From: PLGF01 sp052139695
Lineage (GTDB): Bacteria > Verrucomicrobiota > Verrucomicrobiia > Limisphaerales > Palsa-1400
DNA length: 34,690 nucleotides
NCBI GenBank assembly: GCA_052139695.1
Contig: JBKQWF010000068.1
Span: 1-34,690, forward strand
Direction of reading: 5' to 3'
Part shown: piece after piece, positions 15,896-24,797 of the stretch
How positions within the stretch are numbered: the stretch's first letter is position 1
How the letters are laid out: each line of letters opens with the position of its first letter
Made by a program: the position numbers and the translations under genes
The notes under the pieces: generated by a model
What the model was told of the DNA's origin: nothing
Database searches by the model: none
Seen by the model: the letters and a program-made list of their open reading frames with translations, nothing else

Positions 15896-17278
15896 ATGAA
15901 AAAAGCATCATGCAACAAACTGAAGTTAATTCGCTGCTCGCGCGCCTTGCTGCCCGCGGCGCTCTTTTGCCAGGCCCCCGGAGCCTCGGCCGCCGATCAA
16001 ACCGTCATGGATTCGGCCTCCCTGCAAAAGCCAGCGTGGCTGACGGAAGCTTCAGCCAGTGTTCGGGAAGGCTACGATAATAACGTTTTCATGTCTGGAG
16101 TGGATCCAAAGTATTACCCCTCCTACACGGTTCCTTCCGGCAGTGTCGCCGCTTTAGAAAACCGCTCCTCGTGGATCACAACCATCTCCCCGAAAGTTGG
16201 TTTTAATTTCGCCCCGTTGCTTGGCAAACAAGGGCCGTTTGAACTTTTGTCCCTGATCTACGCGCCGGATTTTGTTATGTACCACGACGCGTCGTCGGAG
16301 AATTACGATGCCCATCGTTTCATCACGGCGGTGAAGGGCAAAGCGGACAACCTGTCCTTTAGTCTTGATAACACAGCATCCTACATCGACGGCAGCGACA
16401 AAGGCCCGCTTTATCCGGGGGGATTGCTCGACGCGTGGGCGACCGTTTGGGCGGCCCAGCGAAGGGAGCAGCTTCAAGATCGGGCCAAACTCGCGCTCCA
16501 ATATGATTGGGACAATTGCTTCGCCCGCGCCACGGCTTCACTCTCGTATTATGGTTTCATGACGGACCTTATGAGTGTGGAGGGTTACCAGAACTATCCA
16601 AACCGATACGATCTCAACGGCGGCTTGGATTTCGGATACAAGGTCTCCCCGGAAACCGCGCTGACCGTGGGCTTCCGCGAAGGACACCAGTATCAGCAAT
16701 CCTTGGCCTTCTCACCCTATAGTTCTTCAAGCGATTATCAACGCGCCTTGGTCGGCGCGGAAGGAAAACCGTTGAAATGGCTGACCATGAGCCTGCAGGC
16801 CGGTCCGGACTTTCGCAGTTACCAGGGGGACACCGCGACTCATATTACCCCCCTCAGCAATCTGCATCCGGTCACCTATTACGCCGAGGCTTCCATCACG
16901 GCGGAAGCCAGCTCGCGCGACTTGTTTGCTCTAAAATACAGGCAATTCCAGTGGGTCTCCATCTGCGGAAAAATCCCTTATTTCGACAGCACTTACGACT
17001 TAAGCTACCACCGCAAGCTCAACAGCCAGCTCGCGCTCGATCTCGGCGCGCGCGCTTTGGAGGCAGATTACAACAGCGGAGATATCGCCGCCAGCCATCG
17101 CAACGATATTGCCTACACCTTTTCCGGCGGACTAACCTGGACGGTCAATCCCCATTTCAGTTTGAACCTGGCTTATTCAGCCGACCTGGCTCGCAATCTC
17201 CAGGACAACATCGTTAACCCTGGAAACCGCGATTTTGACCGGCACCTCGTCTCGTTGGGCGCGCTGGCAAAGTTCTAA
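15896..17278 (+). CDS. Outer-membrane beta-barrel protein
   Basis: A 460-residue exported protein. The start at 15896 (MKKASCNKLK) gives a Lys-rich n-region, a hydrophobic core and an Ala-Ser-Ala cleavage site before ADQ; an earlier ATG at 15830 would bury this signal. The mature protein has alternating hydrophobic strands rich in Tyr, Trp and Asp/Asn turns (for example EASASVREGYDNNVFMSG at the first strand) and ends in Phe (ALAKF), the C-terminal signature read by the BAM complex. It resembles uncharacterised beta-barrel proteins common in Verrucomicrobiota. Its place between two haem chemoreceptors suggests a surface role tied to sensing or electron acceptors, but function is unknown. Confidence 0.8.
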   Translation: MKKASCNKLKLIRCSRALLPAALFCQAPGASAADQTVMDSASLQKPAWLTEASASVREGYDNNVFMSGVDPKYYPSYTVPSGSVAALENRSSWITTISPKVGFNFAPLLGKQGPFELLSLIYAPDFVMYHDASSENYDAHRFITAVKGKADNLSFSLDNTASYIDGSDKGPLYPGGLLDAWATVWAAQRREQLQDRAKLALQYDWDNCFARATASLSYYGFMTDLMSVEGYQNYPNRYDLNGGLDFGYKVSPETALTVGFREGHQYQQSLAFSPYSSSSDYQRALVGAEGKPLKWLTMSLQAGPDFRSYQGDTATHITPLSNLHPVTYYAEASITAEASSRDLFALKYRQFQWVSICGKIPYFDSTYDLSYHRKLNSQLALDLGARALEADYNSGDIAASHRNDIAYTFSGGLTWTVNPHFSLNLAYSADLARNLQDNIVNPGNRDFDRHLVSLGALAKF

Positions 17279-17351
17279 TTCTAGTGCCCGCCAGCAATCT
17301 ACTGGCCGGCTCGCGGCAAAAAATGGTTGGTCTTTACCAAAAACTATCTCT

Positions 17352-17378
17352 TAAGACCCTTGCCGGAACTCCCGATAA
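17352..17378 (+). promoter_or_regulatory. Sigma-28 (FliA)-like promoter of the haem/hemerythrin chemoreceptor
   Basis: TAAG at 17352-17355, exactly 15 bases, then CCCGATAA at 17371-17378. This matches TAAA-N15-GCCGATAA at 10 of 12 defined positions. It ends 78 bases before the receptor ATG. Chemoreceptor genes are classical FliA targets in other bacteria. Confidence 0.55.
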
Positions 17379-17456
17379 ATAGAGTAAGGCTGTGCATCAC
17401 GCGTCCTGACATTTGAATAACGACCGCAAACCAGTGCGACCACCAAATCCAAATCG

Positions 17457-19574
17457 ATGAAACTTGAAAGCAAAATCATGCTCGCCGTCAGTGGCGCCAT
17501 TACCCTGGCCACAGGGTTGAGCATCGCCATTGTTTACCAGGTCTCCAGCCACAATCGCGTCACCGAATTGCGTGGAAAAATGAGCTCCATCATCGAGCAA
17601 TCGGAGCTGGTGGCGGCGAACATGGACGAATTGCACAAACGTGAGATGTTCGACATGGCCCGTGTCCGGGAGACTTCGCTCAAGCAAGCCGCCGGGCGCC
17701 CGCTCTCTGAGGCTTACCAGGGCACAGACCTCTACAAGACCATTCCCATTGTCGCCGCCTGGCAATCCGTGCAAGGCGCGGCCGACAAAAGCCATTTCAA
17801 GTTCTACACCCCTTCCCGGCCTGATCTGGCGGCCCGCAATCCAAAAAATAACAACGGACGCGATTTCGCCGCCGCCTTTGACGCCTTCCAAAAAGGAGAG
17901 ACGGAGTACTTTTGGGAAGATCGCAGCCACGACGAATTGATCCTCGCCCGGCCCGTTCGTCTGACCTCCAGTTGCCTGATCTGCCACGGCGACCCGGCGA
18001 AAAGCTTGACCGCCGACGGCAAAGACGCCCTCGGTGTTCCCATGGAGAACATGAAACTGAACGACATCAAAGGCGCTTTTGTTCTCAAGGCCAACGTCGG
18101 CCATGACGCCGTGGTCATGTCCACCATGAAAACCATGGCCGCTGGCGGAGGGATGGTCCTGGTTTTGGTTCTGGCGGGTTTCTACTTCTTCAATCGGCGC
18201 TCTATTGTCCGTCCTCTTTCTGCCGCCATCGAGCAGCTTGAATCGGTGAGCGAGCAAACCGAATCGGCCTCGCATGAGATTACCAGTTCCAGCCACAGCC
18301 TGGCGGAAGGGGCCAGCGAACAAGCCGCATCCTTGCAACAAACCAGCGCCTCTTTGGAAGAGATGTCCTCCATGACTAAACGCAATTCCGAGAGCGCCCA
18401 AAAAGCCAACGAACTGGCCAAACAAGCCAGGTCCGCCGCCGAAAGCGGCGTCGCCGACATGCAGTCTATGAAGATCGCGATGGATGCGATCAAAGCTTCC
18501 AGCGACGACATTGCCAAGATCATCAAAACAATTGATGAAATCGCTTTCCAAACCAACATTCTCGCTCTCAACGCCGCCGTGGAAGCCGCTCGCGCCGGCG
18601 AAGCAGGAATGGGTTTTGCCGTGGTCGCTGAAGAAGTGAGAAATCTCGCGCAACGCAGCGCCCAGGCGGCCAAGGAGACCGCGTCCAAAATCGAGGGCGC
18701 CATTAGCAAGACGGCACAAGGGGTCCAAATCAGCTCGAAGGTTGCGGCCGCTTTGAACGACATTGTGGTCAAAGCGCGGCAGGTTGATGAATTGGCCGCC
18801 GCCGTGGCCAGCGCCTCCAACGAGCAAACGCAAGGGATCGAGCAAATCAACATGGCCGTGGGACAAATGGACAAAGTCACTCAAAGCAACGCCGCCGCGG
18901 CCGAAGAAAGCGCCGCCTCCGCCCAAGAGCTCAGTGCGCAAGCCAATATCATGAAGGAATCGGTTCGCGAATTGGTCAGGCTCGTCGGCGGTACGAATCT
19001 CACAGGTGAACATAGCGACTTCTCTCCCGAACCGCCCTCGCCACCAGCCAATGGCCGCGCTAGGGCGGAAGCGTTGCCGCCTCGCGCCAAGCCCACGGCA
19101 AAGCGGATGGCTTCTCCGCCCATTCCCATGCTTGGGGAGCGAGTGCAGACCCAGAACGGCATCATCCAATGGGACGAGAAGCAGATGACCACCGGTGTCG
19201 AATCCATCGACTCCCAGCATCAGGAATTGATCCGGCGGATTAATGAGCTGCAGGAAGCCTGCCTCGCCGGCACCGCCAAAGAGGAACTGATGGAGTTGCT
19301 CGGCTTTCTCGGCGAGTACGCCACCTCACATTTCAGCCACGAAGAAGAGGTCATGCAGAACCATCACTGTCCCGCCCGCGGCCAAAACAAAGCCGCGCAC
19401 ATCCAATTTCTCAACGATTACCAAAAGTTGGTCGAAACCGTCAAACAGGACGGCCCCTCCACCACCGCCGTGCTGCAAATCAAGGAACTGCTGGGCAACT
19501 GGCTAAAAAGACACATTTGTTCAGTCGATACAAAACTCCGGGCCTGCGCGGGTAAACAAGTTCTGACAGCGTGA
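17457..19574 (+). CDS. Chemoreceptor with periplasmic haem domain (DUF3365-like) and C-terminal hemerythrin
   Basis: A 705-residue receptor. A membrane helix at about 8-28 is followed by a Tll0287/DUF3365-like sensor with CLICH at 173-177, a covalent c-haem motif. A second helix lies at about 228-246, with no full HAMP. The signalling domain (about 265-510) has the usual EIAFQTNILALNAAVEAAR tip. A Pro-rich linker leads to a bacteriohemerythrin domain (about 563-700). Its diiron ligands are His588, His625, Glu629, His648, His686 and Asp691, but the first His of the normal HxxxH pair is Asn644. It could read a redox signal outside and oxygen inside the cell. cheW follows after 30 bases. Confidence 0.93.
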   Translation: MKLESKIMLAVSGAITLATGLSIAIVYQVSSHNRVTELRGKMSSIIEQSELVAANMDELHKREMFDMARVRETSLKQAAGRPLSEAYQGTDLYKTIPIVAAWQSVQGAADKSHFKFYTPSRPDLAARNPKNNNGRDFAAAFDAFQKGETEYFWEDRSHDELILARPVRLTSSCLICHGDPAKSLTADGKDALGVPMENMKLNDIKGAFVLKANVGHDAVVMSTMKTMAAGGGMVLVLVLAGFYFFNRRSIVRPLSAAIEQLESVSEQTESASHEITSSSHSLAEGASEQAASLQQTSASLEEMSSMTKRNSESAQKANELAKQARSAAESGVADMQSMKIAMDAIKASSDDIAKIIKTIDEIAFQTNILALNAAVEAARAGEAGMGFAVVAEEVRNLAQRSAQAAKETASKIEGAISKTAQGVQISSKVAAALNDIVVKARQVDELAAAVASASNEQTQGIEQINMAVGQMDKVTQSNAAAAEESAASAQELSAQANIMKESVRELVRLVGGTNLTGEHSDFSPEPPSPPANGRARAEALPPRAKPTAKRMASPPIPMLGERVQTQNGIIQWDEKQMTTGVESIDSQHQELIRRINELQEACLAGTAKEELMELLGFLGEYATSHFSHEEEVMQNHHCPARGQNKAAHIQFLNDYQKLVETVKQDGPSTTAVLQIKELLGNWLKRHICSVDTKLRACAGKQVLTA

Positions 19575-19604
19575 GCCACACGAAAACAACAAAGCAAAAA
19601 AAAT

Positions 19605-20138
19605 ATGACAGCCACTGACTCAACAACAAAAGCTGAATCCAACTCGCCGGCGACGGGCGTCCAGGCGATTGCCGGAAAATACCTGACCTTCACCTTGGGC
19701 AACGAGTGTTACGGCGTTGCCGTGCTCAAGGTCCGCGAAATCATCCGGCTCACCACCATCACCTCCGTCGCGCAAATGCCCCCTTACGTGCGCGGCGTGA
19801 TCAATCTGCGGGGAAAGATCATCCCGGTCATCGATTTGCGCCTGCGCCTCGGGCTGGCCGACACCGCCTCCACAGACCAAACGTGCATCATCGTCGTGCA
19901 AGGCCAATTCACCGAGGGGAAAATAGCTCACGTCGGTTTGGTGGTCGATGGGGTTGAAGAGGTTATTAACGTGGCCCCTTCCGACATCGAAGAACCGCCG
20001 TCCTTTGGAGCGCAAATGTCCACGGAGTACATCATGGGCATGGCCAAGATTAAAGGAACGGTCAAGACGCTCCTCAACATCAACCGCGTCCTCAGTGACG
20101 GAAGCGGTGTCGCCCAAAGTGGCGAGATCACATTTTAG
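19605..20138 (+). CDS. cheW: Chemotaxis coupling protein CheW
   Basis: A 177-residue SH3-like CheW protein, which links chemoreceptors to the kinase CheA in the cytoplasmic array. Signatures are YLTFTLGNECYGVAVLKVREI, the surface motif PPYVRGVINLRGKIIPVIDLRLRLGL and a late IKGTVKTLLNINRVL. The first 22 or so residues form a polar tail before the domain. It lies between two receptor genes, 30 bases after the hemerythrin receptor and 30 before the next receptor, so it is clearly part of the same unit. It is the only separate CheW in the window. Confidence 0.96.
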   Translation: MTATDSTTKAESNSPATGVQAIAGKYLTFTLGNECYGVAVLKVREIIRLTTITSVAQMPPYVRGVINLRGKIIPVIDLRLRLGLADTASTDQTCIIVVQGQFTEGKIAHVGLVVDGVEEVINVAPSDIEEPPSFGAQMSTEYIMGMAKIKGTVKTLLNINRVLSDGSGVAQSGEITF

Positions 20139-20168
20139 GAAACTCGAGACCAGGCTAAAGGCCACAAC

Positions 20169-21800
20169 ATGAAAAATTGGACCATCGCAAAAAGAATAGC
20201 TGGGGCTCTTGGGGCCTTGATGTTCATCACCTTGCTCTTAGGCGTCGTCAGTTGGCTGAAAACTAACCGCATCTACCATAATATCGACGCGATCGCCACC
20301 CAAAGCATGCCGGACCTCACCCTGGCGGGCAATATTCGGTTTCAAGCCGTTGCTCTTCGGGTGTCCAACCTCAAGCACGCCGTATATAGCGAGGCAGCCA
20401 AGAAGGAGCAATTGGAACAGCAAGCACAGAAGGAAGAACGCGAGATGTCCGACTTTATCGCCAGTTATGAGAAGCGCCTGCAGACCCCGGAACAACGGGC
20501 TCTTTTCTCCAAGGTGAAGCCGCTCTGGGAAAGCTATCTGGTCGAGACCCGCAAACTCCGCGATGCCAGCAGCCAAAACAAAGCGGAGGATGTTCAGAAA
20601 TATCTGCAGTCCGCCGGGCTGGTGGGCAACGAATTTGTCACCGCGGTTGAGGCCCTTCGCGATTACAGCGCGACCGAGGCTTCTACAGATACCCAGCAAA
20701 TTGTGCAATTAGTGTCCTCCTCCAAACGCGCCGTGTCGGTCGCGGTCGTGGCCTGCCTCGTCCTGGGTATTATTATCGGAGTTCTTGTCACCCGCGGCAT
20801 TTCCGTCGTTCTCAATCAAGTCGCACATGACTTATCCAGCGGCTCGGAACAAACAACCAGCGCGGCGGGCCAAGTCTCCTCCGCCAGCCAATCGCTGGCC
20901 GAAGGCGCCAGCCAGCAGGCTGCTTCGCTGGAGGAAACAAGTTCATCCCTCGAAGAAATGTCCAGCATGACCAAACGCAATGCCGAAAACGCCCAGAAGG
21001 TCAACGAGCTCGCCAAGCACGCCCGCGCCGCGGCGGACAAAGGCTCGGGCGACATGCAGGCCATGAGCACCGCGATGGAAGCAATTAAGGGTTCCAGTGA
21101 CGATATCGCCAAGATTATCAAAACCATCGATGAAATCGCTTTCCAAACCAACATCCTGGCCTTGAACGCGGCCGTGGAAGCGGCCCGCGCCGGCGAGGCT
21201 GGCATGGGCTTTGCCGTGGTCGCGGACGAGGTGCGCAACCTCGCGCAACGCAGCGCGCAGGCCGCCAAGGAGACGGCGGCAAAAATCGAAGGCGCCATTC
21301 AAAAGACCGCCCAAGGCGTGGATCTCAGCACCAAGGTCGCGCAAAGTTTAAATGAAATTGTGGGCAAGACACGCCAAGTGGACGAATTGGCCGCGGAAGT
21401 GGCAAATGCTTCACGGGAGCAGACTCAAGGGATTACACAAATCAACACCGCGGTCGCGGAAATGGATAAGGTGACACAGTCCAACGCGGCCAATGCGGAG
21501 GAGAGCGCGGCCGCGGCGGAGGAACTCAATGCCCAGGCTTTGGTGTTGAAGGGATCAGTTGGCCAGTTGTTAACGCTAGTGGGAAGCAATCAAATGGACT
21601 CCAAACCCATCACCGCTGGCTTTGCCGCCAAACCGGAACAAAAAGCGGCCCGGGCTCCAGCCGCTCACGCCGCCGCCGCCAATGGCAAGGCGCAGAATGG
21701 GCATGCCCACCGCAACGGAAACCACGTTCGCACCCCCGCCGCCACCTCGGCTAAACAGCGGGATGAACTCCCCATGGAAGGTGATTTCAAGGACTTTTAG
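20169..21800 (+). CDS. Methyl-accepting chemotaxis protein, four-helix-bundle sensor
   Basis: A 543-residue receptor. A membrane helix at about 11-30 leads to a helical extracytoplasmic ligand domain (about 31-186) of the 4HB_MCP type, rich in Gln, Glu and Lys. A second helix at about 187-210 (VSVAVVACLVLGIIIGVLV) is followed almost at once by the signalling coiled coil, so HAMP is missing or minimal. The tip EIAFQTNILALNAAVEAARAGE is intact. By eye its signalling helices run without gaps against E. coli Tsr, which would be the 36-heptad class. The C-terminal tail is Ala/Pro-rich and ends EGDFKDF. It has no haem motif, unlike the other two receptors. Confidence 0.94.
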   Translation: MKNWTIAKRIAGALGALMFITLLLGVVSWLKTNRIYHNIDAIATQSMPDLTLAGNIRFQAVALRVSNLKHAVYSEAAKKEQLEQQAQKEEREMSDFIASYEKRLQTPEQRALFSKVKPLWESYLVETRKLRDASSQNKAEDVQKYLQSAGLVGNEFVTAVEALRDYSATEASTDTQQIVQLVSSSKRAVSVAVVACLVLGIIIGVLVTRGISVVLNQVAHDLSSGSEQTTSAAGQVSSASQSLAEGASQQAASLEETSSSLEEMSSMTKRNAENAQKVNELAKHARAAADKGSGDMQAMSTAMEAIKGSSDDIAKIIKTIDEIAFQTNILALNAAVEAARAGEAGMGFAVVADEVRNLAQRSAQAAKETAAKIEGAIQKTAQGVDLSTKVAQSLNEIVGKTRQVDELAAEVANASREQTQGITQINTAVAEMDKVTQSNAANAEESAAAAEELNAQALVLKGSVGQLLTLVGSNQMDSKPITAGFAAKPEQKAARAPAAHAAAANGKAQNGHAHRNGNHVRTPAATSAKQRDELPMEGDFKDF

Positions 21801-21830
21801 ACCCCCATCTTCCAAGTTGGAAATACATCC

Positions 21831-23942
21831 ATGAACCCACAAACTTTTACCGAGATTAAGAAGCTCGCCGAGAAAATTGCCACCGAGCTGGTCTTTGCCG
21901 CGGCAGGCAAGGACCTCGGTCTCTTACCGATCAACAGTCTCCTTGGGCAAATTGAGGAAATCGCGGCAGGCCAGGCCCCCCCGGAAAGTTTCGCCCAGGC
22001 CACCAAGATAGCCCGCGCTTGGGTGGACCGCATTCTCGAAACCACCGGCATGTTCAGCGAAGCCGACTTGAAGCTCCTCGGCGAGTGGGCGACGTGGTTT
22101 CAACAGGCCAGCCAAGCTTGCGCTGAGGATAACCTCCCGCCACCTCTTCCGGCCCATTGGCAGGAACAGCCAGACAAGCCTGCTGCGGCTCCTTCTTCCC
22201 AGGCCGAGAATCCTCCCCCCCTGCCCAAACAAGCTGCCCCGCCCGAGGAAACCGCGCTCACCCTGAACCTGGAGTCCGACAAAGAACTGCTCAGCGAATT
22301 CATCAACGAATCCCAGGAACACCTGCAAAACATCGAGCAAGGCGTCCTCACCCTGGAGGAAAATCCAACGGATGCCGACACGCTCAATTCCATCTTCCGC
22401 GCCTTTCATACCTTCAAGGGCGGCTCGGGCTTTCTCAACCTGACGGCGATCCAAACCCTCGCCCACGAGCTCGAATCCCTCTTGGAACTGGCCCGCCAGC
22501 AGAAGATTGTGATCACGCCCGAAGTGATCAACCTGATTCTCGCCGGTGGCGATACCCTGAAACAATTTACCAACGAAATCGCGGCGCGTTTGTCCGGTTC
22601 CCAATTCGCGGAACCAATCCTTGTTCCCACCGCCAATTTGCTTTTGCGCCTGCGCGCCGTCCTCTCGCCGGATGCCAAGACCCCCAGCCCGGCGGCGCCG
22701 CCCTCTGGCCAGCCTTCTGCCGAACCGGTTGCCGGGCAGGTCCATGCCGCGGCCGCTCGCGCGGCCGCACCCGCCAGCTCGGTCAAAGTCGATACCCTAA
22801 AACTCGACAGCCTGATCGATCTCGTGGGTGAACTGGTCATCGCGCAGTCACTCGTCGTTCAAAACCCCGAGTTAAGCACCCTGCAAAGCGAGAAATTAAC
22901 GCGCGATCTGGCTCGCCTGGGCCGCATTAGCAAAGACCTGCAACGCACCGCCTTGGCCCTGCGCATGGTCCCGATTCGCCCCACCTTCCAAAAAATGGCC
23001 CGCCTGGTGCGGGATTTGTCCGCCAAGTTGAGCAAACAGGTGGAGCTGGCCCTGGAAGGGGAAGACACGGAATTAGACCGGACGATCGTCGAGGAGATCA
23101 GCGATCCCCTCATTCACATGATTCGCAATTCCGTCGATCATGGTATTGAAAAGCCCGAGGCCCGTTTGAAAGCGGGCAAGCCGGCCAAAGGCACTGTCAT
23201 CCTCAAAGCATTTCACCGCGGCGGCAACATTGTCATCGAAATCAAGGACGACGGCGCGGGGCTCAACCGCGATCGCATTCTCGCCAAAGCGGTGGAACAG
23301 GGACTGGTCGGCCAGGACGAACAGCTTTCCGAAAGCCAAATCTTCAGCCTGATCCTTCGCCCGGGTTTCTCTACCGCCGAGAAGGTCACGGATGTTTCCG
23401 GACGCGGTGTCGGGATGGACGTGGTCCGGCGCAACATCGAGAAACTCCGCGGCAAGATCGAAATCCAATCAGTCGAAGGCGAAGGCTCCAAATTCAGCAT
23501 CTATCTTCCTCTCACCCTGGCCATCATTGACGGCCTCCTTGTGGGTGTGGGAGAGCACCGCTATATCTTTCCAACCCTCTCGGTCTGCGAATCTTTTCAG
23601 ACCACCAGCGACATGATTAAGACGGTTCAAGGCCGCGGCGAGGTCGTCAGCGTGCGCGGGCAACTCCGCCCGCTCTTGCGCCTTAATGCCCACCTCGGCA
23701 TTGAGTCGGCTTCGTCCGAGGCGGCCAACTCCGTCATTGTCATGTTGGAATCCGGCCACGAGACCCGTTGCGTCCTCGTGGACCAATTGCTGGGCAAGCA
23801 GGAAGTCGTCATTAAGAGCCTGGGCGAGGTCTTCCGCGGCAACCGCTGCATGGCCGGCGCGGCCATTCTGGGAGATGGCCGGATCGGGATTATTCTTGAC
23901 CCGCAGGCGCTCGTGCATCTGGACGTGAAGGAGGCCGCGTAA
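21831..23942 (+). CDS. cheA: Chemotaxis histidine kinase CheA
   Basis: A 703-residue CheA. The HPt domain carries the phosphorylated His193 in FHTFKGGSGFL. The dimerisation domain (P3) starts near 319 at VDTLKLDSLIDLVGEL. The ATPase domain (P4) has HMIRNSVDHGIE, DDGAGL and GRGVGMDVV (524-532). The CheW-like P5 domain is about 565-703. Between HPt and P3 there is only an Ala/Pro-rich linker, so the P2 CheY/CheB-docking domain is absent. The first 145 or so residues form an extra helical region plus a Pro-rich linker not seen in typical CheA. It receives receptor input through CheW and phosphorylates CheB and receiver proteins downstream. Confidence 0.96.
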   Translation: MNPQTFTEIKKLAEKIATELVFAAAGKDLGLLPINSLLGQIEEIAAGQAPPESFAQATKIARAWVDRILETTGMFSEADLKLLGEWATWFQQASQACAEDNLPPPLPAHWQEQPDKPAAAPSSQAENPPPLPKQAAPPEETALTLNLESDKELLSEFINESQEHLQNIEQGVLTLEENPTDADTLNSIFRAFHTFKGGSGFLNLTAIQTLAHELESLLELARQQKIVITPEVINLILAGGDTLKQFTNEIAARLSGSQFAEPILVPTANLLLRLRAVLSPDAKTPSPAAPPSGQPSAEPVAGQVHAAAARAAAPASSVKVDTLKLDSLIDLVGELVIAQSLVVQNPELSTLQSEKLTRDLARLGRISKDLQRTALALRMVPIRPTFQKMARLVRDLSAKLSKQVELALEGEDTELDRTIVEEISDPLIHMIRNSVDHGIEKPEARLKAGKPAKGTVILKAFHRGGNIVIEIKDDGAGLNRDRILAKAVEQGLVGQDEQLSESQIFSLILRPGFSTAEKVTDVSGRGVGMDVVRRNIEKLRGKIEIQSVEGEGSKFSIYLPLTLAIIDGLLVGVGEHRYIFPTLSVCESFQTTSDMIKTVQGRGEVVSVRGQLRPLLRLNAHLGIESASSEAANSVIVMLESGHETRCVLVDQLLGKQEVVIKSLGEVFRGNRCMAGAAILGDGRIGIILDPQALVHLDVKEAA

Positions 23943-23944
23943 CC

Positions 23945-24787
23945 ATGTCCGCTGGCTCGACCATGAAGGGCATTGGCACGGACGCTGAGGCCTGCCGTTT
24001 CATTATCGACTTCATTTATGAGCGGTGCCGCATTCGATTGAATGACGGCAAGGAGGCCCTCATCCGGGCGCGCCTGGGAAAGCGCATGCGCCACCTGGGC
24101 TTCGCCAGCTTGCCCCAATACTGTGAACACTTGCGCGCTTCCGCCTCGGAGGAGGAGTTTACCCATGTGGTCGATGCGCTCACCACCAATTTCACCAATT
24201 TCCTGCGCGAGGAGGACCACTTCAAGTTCCTGGTGGGAACGGCCCTGCCCACCGCCTTGCGCCCCGGGGAAAAGCGGTTCCAGGTGTGGAGCGCCGCCTG
24301 TTCTTCAGGGGAGGAGCCTTATTCCATAGCATTTTATTTGGCAGATCGCTATCCGACAACGGCGGGCTGGGATTGGAAGATCGTCGCCTCGGACATCTCC
24401 ACCAAAGTCCTCGATAAAGCCAAAAAGGGCCTTTACGATGAAGAGCGCGTGCAGACCGTGCCGCGCGACTGGCTCCCCCGCCACTTTCAAAAAGGCATCG
24501 GTCCCTGGGCCGGCTATTACCGGGTCAAACGCGCCATTATGGAGCGGGTGGCTTTTCAGCAGATCAACCTCATCGAAAGCTACCATCATGCCCAGCTCTT
24601 TCCCGTCATTTTTTGCCGGAACGTCATGATTTATTTTGACCGTGCCACCCAGGAGCAATTGGTCAACCAACTTTGCCGCTATCTGGCCCCGCACGGGTTC
24701 CTCATTATCGGCCACTCGGAAAGCTTAAATGGGCTGCACCTGCCTTTGCGCTGCCTGCGGCCCAGCATTTACCAAAAGAATTCTTAA
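23945..24787 (+). CDS. cheR: Chemoreceptor methyltransferase CheR
   Basis: A 280-residue SAM-dependent protein-glutamate methyltransferase that methylates receptor Glu residues for adaptation. The N-terminal helical domain (about 10-90) contains NFTNFLREEDHF. The catalytic domain has VWSAACSSGEEPYSIA, the SAM-binding loop, and later FCRNVMIYFD. No TPR or beta-subdomain tether extension is present. The start lies 2 bases after the cheA stop, so translation is probably coupled. It acts opposite CheB, encoded three genes downstream, and no receptor here carries a terminal NWETF docking tail. Confidence 0.96.
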   Translation: MSAGSTMKGIGTDAEACRFIIDFIYERCRIRLNDGKEALIRARLGKRMRHLGFASLPQYCEHLRASASEEEFTHVVDALTTNFTNFLREEDHFKFLVGTALPTALRPGEKRFQVWSAACSSGEEPYSIAFYLADRYPTTAGWDWKIVASDISTKVLDKAKKGLYDEERVQTVPRDWLPRHFQKGIGPWAGYYRVKRAIMERVAFQQINLIESYHHAQLFPVIFCRNVMIYFDRATQEQLVNQLCRYLAPHGFLIIGHSESLNGLHLPLRCLRPSIYQKNS

Positions 24788-24797
24788 TGACAATTTT

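Noticed and set aside
17397..19220. 607-residue minus-strand open frame opposite the hemerythrin receptor
   Set aside because: It is exactly antisense to a well-supported chemoreceptor, is Gly/His/Arg-rich and shows no domain; it is a shadow of the codon pattern.
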